Below the pieces are notes generated by a model. It did no database searches and was not told the DNA's origin. It worked only from the letters and a program-made list of their open reading frames with translations. Below, one piece after another: positions 1 to 10,005 of a stretch of DNA of 32,925 nt. Each line of letters begins with the position of its first letter. The first letter of the stretch is position 1. A program made the position numbers and the translations under genes. This DNA comes from Streptomyces altiplanensis (GTDB lineage: Bacteria > Actinomycetota > Actinomycetes > Streptomycetales > Streptomycetaceae): assembly GCA_003719395.1 (NCBI GenBank), contig RHMC01000079.1:1-32925 (forward strand), written 5' to 3'.

Positions 1-3000
1 TGCCCCTACCGGGGTCTCGCGGCCTTCGGACCCGAGCACGCGCAGTGGTTCTTCGGACGGGAGCGGGCGACGGCCGAGCTGGTCGGGCGGCTCGCCGAAC
101 GGGCCGGCAGCGGGCCGCTCGCCGTGGTCGCGTCCTCGGGGGCGGGGAAGTCGTCGCTGCTGCGGGCCGGCCTGGTGCCGCGGCTGCGGCGCCGGCGCGC
201 TGCCGGTCGAGGGGGCGAGCGGCTGGCCGGTGGTGGTGTGCACGCCGACCGCGCATCCGCTCAAGGAGCTGCTGCGGTGCGTGGCCGAGGCGCTGGGGGC
301 GGAGCCCGGGGTCGGCCCCCGGGCGCTGCGGGCGCGGCCCCGGCAGCTCGCCGATGCCGTACGGCCCCTGCTGGCGGCGGGTCCGGGACGGCTGGTGCTG
401 CTGGTGGACCAGTTCGAGGAGACGTTCACGCTGTGCGCGGACGAGGCGGAGCGGCGCGCTTTCGTCTCAGCGCTCTGCGCTCTCGCCACCCCCGCCGAGG
501 GGGACCCCGGCCGGCCACCGGGCGTCGTGGTACTGGGTGTACGGGCCGACTTCAGCGGCCGGTGCCTCGACCACCCGGAACTGGCGGCCGTCTTCTCGCA
601 CGGTCTGTTCGCACTCGGCCCGATGACCGGCGCCGAACTGCGCGAGTCCATCACGCGGCCGGCCGAGCGCGCGGGGCTGTCCCTGGAGCCGGGCCTGGTC
701 GGGCTGTTGCTGCGCGACGTGGGGGCCAGGGGCACCGGCCGGGGCGGCCAGGACGATCTCGCACCCGCCTCCCCCGGCGCGCTGCCCCTGCTCGCCCACG
801 CGCTGCTGGTCACCTGGCAGCAGCGTACGGACCGCACGCTGACCGTCGCGGGGTACGAGACGACGGGCGGCATCCACGGGGCGGTCGCACGGACGGCCGA
901 AGACGTGTTCACCCGGCTGCTCCCCGCCGAGCAGGAGATGGCGCGGCGGTGCTCGTACGGCGCTGGTCCAGATCGGCGCCGGGGACGGCGGCTCCGCCGG
1001 GGGCGGGGACGGCGACGCGGTGACCCGGCGCAGGGCGAGCCGCGAGGGGCTGCTCGCGCAACTGCCCGACCGGCGCGGGGTGGAGGCGGTGCTCGACGCG
1101 TTCGGTACGGGCCCGGCTCATCACCGTCGACAGCGACGCGGTGGAGATCACCCACGAGGCGCTGCTGCGTGCCTGGCCCCGGCTGCGCGGCTGGATCGCG
1201 CGCCGGGCGGGCCGTGCCTCGTCCACCAGCAGCTCGCCGAGGCCGCCGCCGAGTGGGTGCGCGAGGGGCGCGACGCCGGGCTGCTCTACCGGGGGACGCG
1301 GCTCGCCGCCGCGCGGGAATGGGCGGACCGGACCGGTCGGAGGGCCGAACTCACGGATCAGGAAGCCGAATTCATCGACGCCTGCCGGGCGGAGGAGGCG
1401 AACAGGCAGCAGGCCGAGCGGCGCCAGGCCCGCACCCACCGCAGGCTGCTGGCGCTGCTCACGGCGCTGCTGGTCCTGGCGCTCCTCGCGGGCACGGCGG
1501 CGTTCCACCAGCGGTCCCGGGCCTTCGACGACGGCCGCGTCGCCCAGTCCCAGGCGATGGCGGTACGGTCCGGCGCCCTGGCGTCCGGGCAGCCCGAGGC
1601 ATCGATACGGCTGGCAGCCGAGGCGTACCGCACCGCGCCGACCACCGAGCGCGCGGTGCGCTGCTCAGCACGCAGCGCGGTACTTCGCGGGCCGGCTGAG
1701 CGGGCACACGGGACCGGTCAACGACGTCGCGTTCAGCCCCGGCGACAAGCTGCTGGCGTCGGCCAGTTCGGACGGCACGGTGCGGCTGTGGGCAGGGGCG
1801 GACCACCGCAGACCCGTGAACACGCTCACGGGCCACGGCGGTCCGGTGATCGCCGTGGCGTTCAGCCCCGACGGGCGGCTGATCGCGTCGGCGGGCTCCG
1901 ACGGGACGGTGCGCCTGTGGGGCGTGGCGGACCGCCGGCCGGCCGGGACGCTGCTGGGCCACGGCGGCGCCGTACGGTCGGTCGCCTTCGGCCCGGGCGG
2001 CCGGAGCCTCGTGTCGGGCGGCGCGGACCGCGCGGTGCGCCTGTGGGACGTGGAGCGCCGGCGGCTGCGGGCGACGCTGCGGGGGCACCGGGACGACGTG
2101 CACGGGGTTGCCTTCAGCGCCGACGGACGCAGCGTCGTGTCGGGCGGCGCTGACCCGTACGGTCATGCGCTGGGACGTGGCCGGCCGGCAGGTGCGGGCG
2201 ACGCCGAGGTCGACGGCTGCGGGGGGCACGGCGACGGCGTGCTGGGGGTGGCCTTCAGCCCCGACGGGGACAGCGTCGCTTCGGGCGGCGCTGACCGTAC
2301 GGTCAAGCTCTGGGACGTACGCCGCCCCCGGATCCGGGCCACGCTCACCGGGCACAGCGACGACGTCAACGCGGTGGCGTACGGCGCGGACGGGACCATC
2401 GTCGTGAGCGCCTGCGGGGACGGCACGGCGAAGGTGTGGGACACCGCGAGTCACCGGGTGACCGCCACGCTGGCCGGGCACACCGATTACGCACTGGGGG
2501 CCGCCGTCAGCGGCGGCAATGTGGTGGCCACGGCGGGCTTCGACCGGTCGGTGGTGCTGTGGGACCTGGACAGGGCGGCGCTCACCGCACGTCCCTTCGC
2601 CGAGGCCTGGCAGTCGGCGCTCTCGCCGGACGGGCGGCTGCTGGCCTCGGCGAGCGTGGACCGTACGGTCAAACTGTGGGACGTACGCCGCCACAGACTC
2701 CTCGCCACTCTCACCGGCCACACCGGCTCCGTCTTCGGCGTCGCCTTCTCCCCCGACGGACACCACCTCGCCGCCGCGAGCGCCGACCGCACGGTCAGAC
2801 TCTGGGACGTACGCCGCCGCACACACCTCACTGCCCTGACGGGACACCAGGACTTCGTGAACACCGTCGCTTTCAGCCCGGACGGCACGGCACTGGCGGC
2901 CGGTGGTGACGATCTGACGGTGCGGCTGTGGGACGTCGCGGACCGGGACGTCCGCGCGGTGCTGCGCCGCCACACGGGTTCGGTGCGCGGGGTGGCGTAC

Positions 3001-3330
3001 AGCGAGGACGGACGGACGCTGGCGAGCAGCGGCAATGACGGGACCGTGCGCCTCTGGGACACCACGCACCACCGGCTCACCGCCACCCTCACCGGCCACA
3101 GCGGCGCGGTCTGGGGCGTCGTCTTCGACCCGCGGACGCACACGGTGGTGAGCAGCAGCAATGACGGCACCGTGCGGCTGTGGAACACCGACGTGAAGGC
3201 CGTTTCCCAGGACGTTTCCCGTTTCCTGTCGCACCGGGAGACAGCCGGCACCTCGACAGCGGCCGGCTTCACGACCCAGTCTCGAAGGGCCGGACCGAAC
3301 CCGGACAGCCGGAAGCCGGACGGAAGATGA
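1..3330 (+). CDS. nSTAND-type NTPase with membrane segment and 12 WD40 repeats (5' partial, frameshifted)
   Basis: The start lies before the window. The first residues (PYRGLAAFGPEHAQWFFGRE) are the usual lead-in to a novel-STAND NTPase domain. A Walker A (SSGAGKSS, about 133-156) and a Walker B-like LVLLVDQFEE (about 390-420) follow. A winged-helix-like part contains ITHEALLRAWPRL (about 1145-1180). One hydrophobic helix (about 1445-1505) is a likely membrane anchor. From about 1690 to 3190 there are 12 WD40 repeats with GH and LWD signatures, enough for one to two propellers. STAND proteins are signal-transducing ATPase switches; here the propeller would be the sensor. The frame changes near 190, 945, 1105, 1205, 1650, 1675, 2155 and 2215, yet the domain order stays continuous, so indels are more likely than true decay. 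The stop is at 3328-3330, 13 bp before the next gene. The ligand is unknown. Confidence 0.85.
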
Positions 3331-3343
3331 ACGGGGATCAGCA

Positions 3344-4198
3344 ATGCGCAACCGATGGAGAGCGGCAGTCGCGGCGGCGGCCGTCGGACTGTCGCTCATC
3401 GCCTGGCCGGCGGGGCGGCCCGCACAGGCGGCGGCTCCGAGGACGGCCGCCGCCGAAGGGTGCGACGTCCTCGCACCCGGCGCCTCGGCGGCGGCGGAGA
3501 AGGCGGTACGGGCGGCCTGTTCGCAGATCGGCGTCTGGTACTCGTGGGGCGGCGGCCACGGTCCGGCGCCCGGGCCCACCTACGGCGTGGTGGACCCCAC
3601 CGACCCGGCCAGCGAACACGACCCCGAGCGGCGCGGCTTCGACTGTTCGGGCCTCGTCCGGTACGCCTACGCCGAGGCGACCGGCCGGGACATCCTGAAC
3701 GGCACCGCCCACAGCCAGTTCAACACCCCGCACGCCACAGCACGTTTCGGCGCCGCGGACGGGACCGGGCCGCTGGTCCCCGGTGATTTGCTGGTCTACG
3801 GCAACGCCCGCAAGATCCACCACATCGCGATCCACCTCGGCGCGGGAAAGATGGTCGAGGCGCGGCAGTCCGGCACCCGGATCATGGTCAGCGATGTGCG
3901 CCTGGGTGGTGACTACTTCGGGGCCGTACGCATCAACAGCGACCCGGAGCGCGGGACGTTCAGCACCTGGGGCACGGATGTGTGGACGCATGCCGAGCCG
4001 TCCACGACGAGCGCACGGGTGCACAAGTTCACCGGCCCGACGTCCGTGCGCGTCGAGTGCCAGGTCCACGCCCAGCCGGTCACCGCCGAGGGCATCACCA
4101 ACGACGCCTGGTCCTATCTGCCGGACTACAGCGCGTGGATCACCAACATCTACATCAAGGGCCCGGCCTGGCTCGACGGCGTGCCCACCTGCCCGTAA
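3344..4198 (+). CDS. secreted NlpC/P60 family cell-wall peptidase
   Basis: This is an intact 284-residue protein. An N-terminal signal peptide (RNRWR, a hydrophobic stretch, then AQAAA near residue 30) sends it outside the cell. The NlpC/P60 papain-like core has the catalytic cysteine in FDCSGL (Cys101) and the histidine in HIAIHLG (His160). A beta-rich C-terminal part (about residues 195-284) resembles the SH3-like tails of such enzymes. Family members cut peptide bonds in peptidoglycan stem peptides. The ATG follows a GGGGA ribosome site and lies 13 bp after the WD40 gene stop, so co-transcription is possible. A second small secreted protein follows. The substrate bond cannot be told from sequence. 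Confidence 0.88.
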   Translation: MRNRWRAAVAAAAVGLSLIAWPAGRPAQAAAPRTAAAEGCDVLAPGASAAAEKAVRAACSQIGVWYSWGGGHGPAPGPTYGVVDPTDPASEHDPERRGFDCSGLVRYAYAEATGRDILNGTAHSQFNTPHATARFGAADGTGPLVPGDLLVYGNARKIHHIAIHLGAGKMVEARQSGTRIMVSDVRLGGDYFGAVRINSDPERGTFSTWGTDVWTHAEPSTTSARVHKFTGPTSVRVECQVHAQPVTAEGITNDAWSYLPDYSAWITNIYIKGPAWLDGVPTCP

Positions 4199-4212
4199 CA
4201 CCCCGGCTCCCT

Positions 4213-4249
4213 CACACCTCACTCATCACACCTCACTCATCACACCTCA
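4213..4249 (+). repeat. 14-bp tandem repeat (2.6 copies)
   Basis: The unit CACACCTCACTCAT occurs at 4213-4226 and 4227-4240, then in part (CACACCTCA) at 4241-4249. It fills the leader just before the AAGGAG ribosome site of the small secreted protein. It is C/A-rich with almost no G, unlike the surrounding DNA, so it is probably unstructured in the mRNA. Confidence 0.85.
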
Positions 4250-4260
4250 AGGAGAACCTC

Positions 4261-4642
4261 ATGAACCTGAACCTGGGCAAGAAGCTCGCGATCACCCTCG
4301 CCGCGACCGCTCTGACGGCGGGCATGGCAGCCGTCACGGCCCCCCGCGGCCGCCGCGCCCGCCGGCCCCGCCGCCGAGTGCGGCGTCCGCTCGGACGGCA
4401 AGCTCTACTGCGGAAACCGGGCCGGCGCCAAGGGCTACGCGCACCGGTCGTACGGATCGGCGGTGCGGGGCCAGATGAACACGACCTTCAGCTGGTTCTC
4501 GTGCTGGGGCCGCGGTGACAACCACCCGGGCGGCAACAACGTCTGGTACTGGACGCAGCTGGACAACGGCCAGTGGGGCAACATGCCGGCCGTGGACGTC
4601 CATACGTCGGTGGACCCGGCGCCCGGTCTGCGGGAGTGCTGA
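4261..4642 (+). CDS. small secreted SH3-like protein with conserved cysteines (one frameshift)
   Basis: The ATG follows AAGGAG at good spacing. The first 28 residues (MNLNLGKKLAITLAATALTA and on) form a clear signal peptide. In a run of six C at about 4340-4345 the frame breaks. Removing one C restores a mature domain with ECGVRSDGKLYCGN, FSWFSCW and a final REC, ending at TGA 4640-4642 (about 127 residues). The four cysteines could form two disulfides outside the cell. The W/Y/G-rich pattern resembles short secreted SH3-like or peptidase-inhibitor-sized proteins of streptomycetes. The function is unknown. Its place after an NlpC/P60 enzyme suggests a cell-wall role, which is inference. Confidence 0.7.
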
Positions 4643-4673
4643 CCACACTCCCACGTGGGTCCCGCGCTGACGG

Positions 4674-4702
4674 CGGGCCGCCCCTTCGGACGGGGCGGCC
4701 CG
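4674..4702 (+). terminator. hairpin terminator after the small secreted protein
   Basis: A perfect 11-bp stem (4674-4684 with 4692-4702, CGGGCCGCCCC on the left) closes a 7-base loop, without a T run, as is common in high-GC actinobacteria. It lies between the convergent secreted-protein and GtrA-like genes and could serve both. Confidence 0.7.
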
Positions 4703-4786
4703 CTCACGCGCGTGCGGAGCGGGCGGGCCCTCGCCGAGGGTCTTCGACGGAGGCTCGCGCGGCAGCGCCTCACCTGCGCCGCGTGG

Positions 4787-5255
4787 TCACGCCGCGATCG
4801 CCACGGCCGTCCTGCTCAGCGCGGGCGCGGCCGTCACCGGGCGGTCGGCGAAGACCACGAGGCGCAGGACCGCGAAGCGGCCGATGCCCGCCAGCGCGGA
4901 AGCCGAGAGGTAGACGGCCTGTTCGGTCAAGGCCGACGGCGCGGACCGGACGGCGTACAGACCCAGCAGCGCTCCCGTGGTGAACGCGTAACTCACCAGG
5001 ACCGTGAGGCCGGACTGCAGATGGGCCCTCCAGCCGCCGCGCCCGCTGCGGAAGGACACCGGCCGTGCAGCCGGTCGATATCAGCGTGGACACGACGGTG
5101 ACCAGAGCGTTGGCGACGGCCAGCGGCATCCGGTCGTGGAGCAGCAGGAGCACACCGCTCGAGGCCAGCCCCACGCCACCGCCGCAGACGACGAAGCGCA
5201 CGAAGGCCTCGGTCGTCGGGCGGAGCGGTCGGCGCTTGTGCGTGCGGGTGGTCAC
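4787..5255 (-). CDS. GtrA-like membrane protein (one frameshift)
   Basis: Two overlapping frames join near 5060 to give about 156 residues. The N-terminal part has RFVVCGGGVGLASSGVLLLL followed by LAVANALVTVVSTLIST. The second part has two more hydrophobic segments around YAFTTGALLGLYAV and LSASALAGIGRFAVLRLVVF. Four membrane helices, a short length and the FVV.GG..GL start match the GtrA family. Those proteins help move lipid-linked sugars across the membrane or assist a glycosyltransferase. No glycosyltransferase gene is next to it here, so the partner is unknown. Confidence 0.7.
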
Positions 5256-5690
5256 GGGGTGCCTCCGGGGAGCGGTTGAACCGTTGCCGCTATTCCACTC
5301 CGCGCCCCATGGGCCCGGCGTCGCCCGAACGGCCGGACCCGCCCCCGACTTTTGTCAGGGTCGGCTCCCCCGCTGTCTCAGGGCAGAACCCCGGTAGGAG
5401 GGGGGGTACGGCCCCACCCCCGTACGGCGGTCACCGGGCACCGGCAGACGGCGGGCAGGACTTCCGCCCGGGCCGCCGCGCCCTGCCGTGGGACCTGCAC
5501 CCACCGCCAGGAGCGGCCCGCTCGTCGCCGGCCCGCACGGCCGGGAAACACGGCCGGGAAACAGTGCACTCGATCGTGTCGTCCGGTGTCCGAGCGGCGT
5601 TTGAGCAGCTGGGATCCGTCGCGAGGGCGGACCATTTCTCCCGTGCCCAAGAGCCCCGCCCGGGGCCCGAGCGACCACGGGAGAAGCACC
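5256..5690. other. 435-bp intergenic region between divergent genes
   Basis: This region separates the GtrA-like gene (minus) from the MDR oxidoreductase (plus) and must hold promoters for both. I see no coding signal and no clear -35/-10 pair. It contains a perfect 13-bp tandem repeat (5536-5561) and a G-rich run near 5400. Confidence 0.6.
5536..5561. repeat. perfect 13-bp tandem direct repeat
   Basis: CACGGCCGGGAAA occurs twice back to back (5536-5548 and 5549-5561), about 130 bp before the MDR oxidoreductase start. The spacing of 13 bp is a little over one helical turn, so it could be a tandem regulator site. No family can be assigned. Confidence 0.7.
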
Positions 5691-6658
5691 ATGCACCCAC
5701 CCACCATGCGGGCCGTCAGCCAGGACGCGTTCGGCGGCCCCGAGGTACTGCGCCCTGTCACGCTGCCCCGCCCCGAGCCGCTTCCGACCGAGGTGCTGGT
5801 ACGGGTCGTCGCGCCGGGGTCAATCCGGTCGACTGCAAGACCCGGGCCGGTTCCGGCATGGCCGGGGTCCTGGGCGAGCCGCCCTTCGTCCTGGGGTGGG
5901 ACGTGTCCGGCGTCGTGGAGGCGGTCGGCTTCGGCGTCCACACCCTGAACGCCGGCGACGAGGTGTTCGGCATGCCGTGGTTTCCCCGCCGGGCCGGTGC
6001 GTACGCCGAGTACGTGACGGCGCCCTCCCGGCAGTTCGCCCGCAAGCCCGCCGGCGTCGGCCACGACGCGGCGGCGGCCGTTCCGCTGGCGGCGCTCACC
6101 GCCTGGCAGACGCTGGAGGACGCGGCGGAGCTCCGGGCCGGGCAGCGCGTGCTCGTCCATGCCGCGGCCGGCGGTGTGGGGCACTTCGCCGTCCAGATCG
6201 CACACCACCTGGGCGCACACGTCATCGCACCGCGCGCGCCGCCAAGCACGACTGGCTGCGTGAACTCGGCGCCGACGAGGTCGTCGACTACACCGCGGTC
6301 CGCTTCGAGGACGTGGTCGGTGACGTGGACGTCGTCATCGACCTGGTCGGCGACGGCCACGACGACAACAGCACCCGCTCGCTGGAGACCCTGCGCCCCG
6401 GCGGACTGCTCGTCACCGTACCTTCCGGCGTGTCGCCCGAACTCCTCGAACGGGCCCGGGAGCGGGGCCGCCCGCGCCACGGCGTACCTCGTCGAGCCGG
6501 ACGGGCACGCGCTGGGTGAGATCGCCCGCCTCATCGGCTCCGACGCCCTGTCCGTGGAGGTCGAGGAGGTGTTCCTGCTGGAGGACGCCGCCGCCGCCCA
6601 CCGCCACATCGAGTCGGGCCGTACCCGCGGCAAACTCGTGCTGCGCGTCGCCCCCTGA
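5691..6658 (+). CDS. zinc-independent NADPH:quinone oxidoreductase-like MDR protein (frameshifted)
   Basis: The ATG at 5691 follows GGGAGAAG; an ATG five codons later is possible. The protein (about 322 residues) has the MDR N-terminal fold (MRAVSQDAFGGPEVLR, NPVDCKTRAG), FVLGWDVSGVVEAVG, and the nucleotide-binding motif HAAAGGVGHFAVQIA. It then reads GADEVVDY and ends with a typical ESGRTRGKLVLRV. It lacks the zinc-binding cysteines of alcohol dehydrogenases, so quinone or enone reduction with NADPH is expected. Frameshifts occur near 5815, 6235 and 6480, while every family block is still present. A hairpin follows the stop. The location beside ANTAR, SDR and catalase genes fits a redox-stress role. 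Confidence 0.85.
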
Positions 6659-6678
6659 CCTCTCCGCGCCGCAGCCCC

Positions 6679-6697
6679 GCCGGGCACACGGCCCGGC
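6679..6697 (+). terminator. hairpin after the MDR oxidoreductase
   Basis: A 7-bp perfect stem (GCCGGGC at 6679-6685, GCCCGGC at 6691-6697) with a 5-base loop lies 20 bp after the stop codon. Confidence 0.5.
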
Positions 6698-6848
6698 AGC
6701 GCCGGAGCGAGGCAGTCCGGTGACGAAAAAGACCCGAAGCCTCAAACCGGCAGAAACAGGGAATCACCCAGGGAGCACGTCCGAACGGCGGGCCGCCGAC
6801 CGCCCCCTGCGCGGGGCGGCCGCAGACTGGTCAGAAGGAGCCGGAATC

Positions 6849-7318
6849 ATGACGACGAACGACAACCGCACGGCCATCGCGGACAGCGAGGCTCCCGCGC
6901 ACCGGGAAGACGACCAGTCCTGGCAGACATCGGGCACGGACGCTTCCAGGCCGTCCAGGCCACGCTGGAAGCCGTCCGGCCCGCGGTGCCGGTGCAAGTG
7001 CAGGTGCAGGTGCCCGGGGAGCCGGTGCTGAAGAAGGAGCTCAGCCGGCCCCGACAGCCCCTGCCCCTGGAGACCCGCCCGGTGATCGGCATCGCGCGTG
7101 GCATCGTCATGACACTGGGAGGCTGCACCCACGAGGAGGCGTTCCAGGTCCTGATGGACGTCTCCCGGCACACCAACATCGAGCTCCGCGAGATAGCCCA
7201 GCGCCTCGTCGAGAGCGTCGACGGGCCGCCGCCGTCCGGGCCACTGCGTACGGCCCTGCGCAATGCCCTCGAACGGCTCGCACCCCCACCGCCCGGCACG
7301 GGCGGCACCGCTCTCTGA
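6849..7318 (+). CDS. stand-alone ANTAR-domain protein (one frameshift)
   Basis: The ATG at 6849 follows AAGGAG with 8-base spacing. A frameshift near 6920 links the N-terminal part (MTTNDNRTAIADSE) to the rest. The ANTAR domain runs from LETRPVIGIARGIVM through CTHEEAFQVLMDVSRHTNIELREIAQRLVES, the usual three-helix RNA-binding antiterminator region. The total is about 156 residues. There is no GAF or response-regulator domain, and the N-terminal part is low-complexity (VQVQVQVPG). ANTAR proteins bind paired stem-loops in leader RNA to prevent termination. Which input controls this one is not visible. A hairpin (7333-7357) separates it from the SDR gene downstream. Confidence 0.82.
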
Positions 7319-7332
7319 TCGGGTGCCCGCAA

Positions 7333-7357
7333 CCGCCTGCGCATGCCGGGCAGGCGG
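7333..7357 (+). terminator. hairpin after the ANTAR gene
   Basis: A perfect 8-bp stem (CCGCCTGC at 7333-7340, GCAGGCGG at 7350-7357) with a 9-base loop starts 15 bp after the ANTAR stop. Because ANTAR proteins act on hairpins in leaders, this one before the SDR gene could also be an attenuator. Confidence 0.5.
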
Positions 7358-7405
7358 ATGAAGGGCCGCACCGGAAACCACACGGCATCCTCATGGAGGA
7401 CGACG

Positions 7406-8311
7406 ATGACAAGAGCCCTTCCCCTGCTGGGCCGCACCGCGGTGGTCACCGGCGCCGCGCGCGGCCTCGGAGAAGGCATGGCGCGCGCGCTCGTGCGGCG
7501 AGGAGCCGACGTGGCCCTGCTCGGCCACGAGGAATCCGAACTCGCCCGGGTCGCCGCCTCTCTCCCGGGCAGAGCCGCCCACTGGGCCGTCGACGTCACC
7601 GACGAGGCCGGGATGGCACGTACCGCCTCCCAGGTGGAGCAGCGCTTCGGGCCGCCTTCCGTGCTGGTGGCCAATGCCGGGGTGGCCGCGGGCGGCCTGT
7701 TCCTCGACAGCGACCCGGCGACCTGGCGACGGATCGTGGAGGTCAACCTGATCGGCAGCGCGGTCACCGCCCGGGCCTTCCTGCCCGGACTCCTCCGGAC
7801 CCGCGGCTACTACCTGCAGATCGTGTCGCTCGCGGCCCTGGCCCCCGCTCCCCTGATGTCGGCGTACTGCGCTTCCAAGTCGGGCGTGGAGGTGTTCGCC
7901 CAGACGGTACGTGCGGAACTGGCGCACCGCGGCGTGAGAGTGGGCGTCGCCTACATCAGCTGGACCGACACGGACATGATCCAAGACGCCCAGCACCACC
8001 GGGCCATGCGCGAACTGCGCGCCCACATGCCGTGGCCGGCCGACAAGGTCTACCCGTCGCAACCGGTGGTGGACCGCCTCGTCCGTGGGATCGAGCGGCG
8101 TTCTCCCGCCGTCTACACCCAGCCCTGGCTGCGCGCCGCCCGGGCGGCGCGCGTGTGTCTGCCGGGAATCGTCGCCCGCCGGTCCCGGCGCGTACTCGGC
8201 CGTCTGGAAGGCCGCGCCGACCTCTCGGCGACCGGCCTGCTCGGAGCGGGCGGAGAGGCCGACGCCGTCGACGCGTCCCTGGGGTCCCCGCTCCACGGCG
8301 GCAACGGCTGA
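7406..8311 (+). CDS. short-chain dehydrogenase/reductase (SDR family)
   Basis: An intact protein of 301 residues. The start chosen is the ATG at 7406, which follows GGAGGA with 5-base spacing; an in-frame ATG further upstream lacks a site. It has the Rossmann motif TGAARGLGEG, the NAG motif (VLVANAG), a Ser in IVSLAAL, and the catalytic YCASK. The classical SDR layout predicts NAD(P)(H)-dependent oxidation or reduction of a hydroxyl or carbonyl group. An Arg-rich C-terminal extension (about residues 230-301) goes beyond the common 250-residue core. The substrate is unknown. The convergent FAD oxidoreductase next to it may act in a related pathway. Confidence 0.88.
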   Translation: MTRALPLLGRTAVVTGAARGLGEGMARALVRRGADVALLGHEESELARVAASLPGRAAHWAVDVTDEAGMARTASQVEQRFGPPSVLVANAGVAAGGLFLDSDPATWRRIVEVNLIGSAVTARAFLPGLLRTRGYYLQIVSLAALAPAPLMSAYCASKSGVEVFAQTVRAELAHRGVRVGVAYISWTDTDMIQDAQHHRAMRELRAHMPWPADKVYPSQPVVDRLVRGIERRSPAVYTQPWLRAARAARVCLPGIVARRSRRVLGRLEGRADLSATGLLGAGGEADAVDASLGSPLHGGNG

Positions 8312-8327
8312 GAGAGGACGGGAGGGA

Positions 8328-8373
8328 GAGCGGCGGTCATGCCTGCGAGGAGGTTTCCGCGCGTTCGCCGCTC
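8328..8373. terminator. possible bidirectional hairpin between convergent genes
   Basis: GAGCGGCG (8328-8335) pairs with CGCCGCTC (8366-8373) across a 30-base loop, between the SDR stop and the FAD oxidoreductase stop. The loop is long, so this is a weak call. Confidence 0.35.
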
Positions 8374-8386
8374 CTGTCGCGGCGGC

Positions 8387-9979
8387 TCAGAGCGCGCTGC
8401 GCACGGCTGAGCGCGCCCCCCAGGGAGCGGCTGTGGAGCGCGCCTGCGCCGCGTTGGCGCCCGGGGCGCCGTGGACGCCGCCGCCCGGGTGTGCGCCGGC
8501 CGAGGCCAGGTACAGCCCCTTGACGGGCGTTTCCGGGCGGCCGGTGCCGGGGAGCGGGCGGAAGATGAGCTGCTGGTGCATGGCGGTGGTGCCGCCGTTG
8601 ATCGCGCCCCCGTGGAGGTTTGCGTTCATCGACTCCAGCGTCGGAGGAGCGAGGATGCGGCGGCTGCGGATGCGGGACCGGAAGCCCGGCGCGTACCGCT
8701 CGACCTGGGCCTCCACCCGGTCCGCCATCGCTTCCTGCTCACCCTTGTCCCAGGCGCCCGTCAGGCTGTCGTCTCCCGCGTCGCCCTTGATCCGGTGGGG
8801 GACGTGGGTGTAGGCCCACGCCGATTCGGTGCCCGCCGGTGAACGGGAGGCGTCGGCGGTGGTCATCTGGCCGAACAGTACGAACGGCCGGTCGGGGACC
8901 CGGCCCGCTCGCGAAGCTGCGCGGCGAACCGGGTCAGGCCGTCCACCCCGTCGGCCAGGTGCACCGTGCCCGCGGTCGAGGCTTCGGCGGCGGTCCACGG
9001 CACCCGGCCGTCGAGGGCCCAGTCGACCTTGAAGGTGGCGAAATCCCACTGGAAGGTGCGCAGGACGTCGAGGAACCGGCCGGGCAGGTGCCGGGCGTCC
9101 AGCAGCCCACCGTAGAGATCCGGTACGGACACGTCCGCCAGCACCGCCCGGGTCGCCGGCACCGCGTCGCCGCCCGCGGTCCGCACGCCCACGGCGCGCC
9201 CCGCCCTCACGACGATCTCGGTCACGCGTTCGCCGCAGCGCACAGCGCCGCCGCGCCCGCCTCCAGTCGCCGTACCAGCGCCGCGGTGAGTTCGCCCGCG
9301 CCGCCGGCCGGTACGGGGAACCCGCACCTCTGGCCGAGCATGGACATGAGCCAGCCGAAGCCGCCGCTGCCGGCCGCTTCCGGGGCGAGGTCCGCGTGCA
9401 GGGCGTTGCCCGCGAGGAGCAGCCGGCCCGCCTCCCCGTCGAACTCCTCCTCGCCCAGTCGTCGCACCGGCAACAGCATCGTCCGGGCCAGGTGCTGCCC
9501 GCCGCGCTGCGCAGCCGGGCCGCGACCGGACCGCGGGACGCACGGGCGGGAAGGGGGTGAAGAGGGAATCGAGGATGTCGGGACCGAGCCGGTCCCATAC
9601 GCCGCACAGCCCCCGCCAGGCCGCGCCGTCACCGGCGGCGAAGGCGTCGAGGCCGGCGGTCGGTGTCCTCGGTGCGGCGTTCCAGGACCGCGCACCGCCC
9701 GTCGGGGAGGGGATGTGCCAGCACGCTGGGGGCGTGGCTCCAGCGCAGCCCGTGCTCGTGGAGCCTGAAGCGGGCCATGACCGGGGAGGCCGCGGCCAGT
9801 GGGTAGAAGGCGCTGAAGAGGTCGCTGACGTAATCGGGGTGGACGCCGCGGTCGCTGCGGACCGCGCCCCCCGGCTCGGGCTGGGCCTCCAGGACTTCCA
9901 CCGTCCAGCCGGCATCGGCCAGCAGGTTCGCGGCGACGAGTCCATTGGGTCCTGCACCGATCACTACCGCGTCCGGCAT
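8387..9979 (-). CDS. phytoene desaturase-like NAD(P)/FAD-dependent oxidoreductase (frameshifted)
   Basis: The ATG at 9979 is preceded on the minus strand by CAGGAGACAGGA. The protein starts with a FAD-binding motif, VVIGAGPNGLVAANLLADAG, then EVLEAQPEPGGAVRS, as in CrtI-type desaturases and flavin amine oxidases. A C-terminal block (GLYLASAGAHPGGGVHGAPG) completes the FAD site. The total of about 530 residues fits the family. The frame changes near 9660, 9530, 9245 and 8895. Such enzymes desaturate or isomerise polyenes or oxidise lipids; no carotenoid genes are nearby, so the substrate is open. The SRPBCC gene 26 bp upstream is probably in the same transcript. Confidence 0.85.
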
Positions 9980-10005
9980 TCCTGTCTCCTGTCCGGCCCG
10001 GCGCC

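Noticed and set aside
1690..3190. Regularly spaced similar DNA segments that could suggest a repeat array
   Set aside because: They encode WD40 repeats; spacing and sequence follow the protein, not a CRISPR.
1459..3579. A long minus-strand frame opposite the WD40 repeats
   Set aside because: Its repeated pattern merely mirrors the WD40 repeats on the plus strand.
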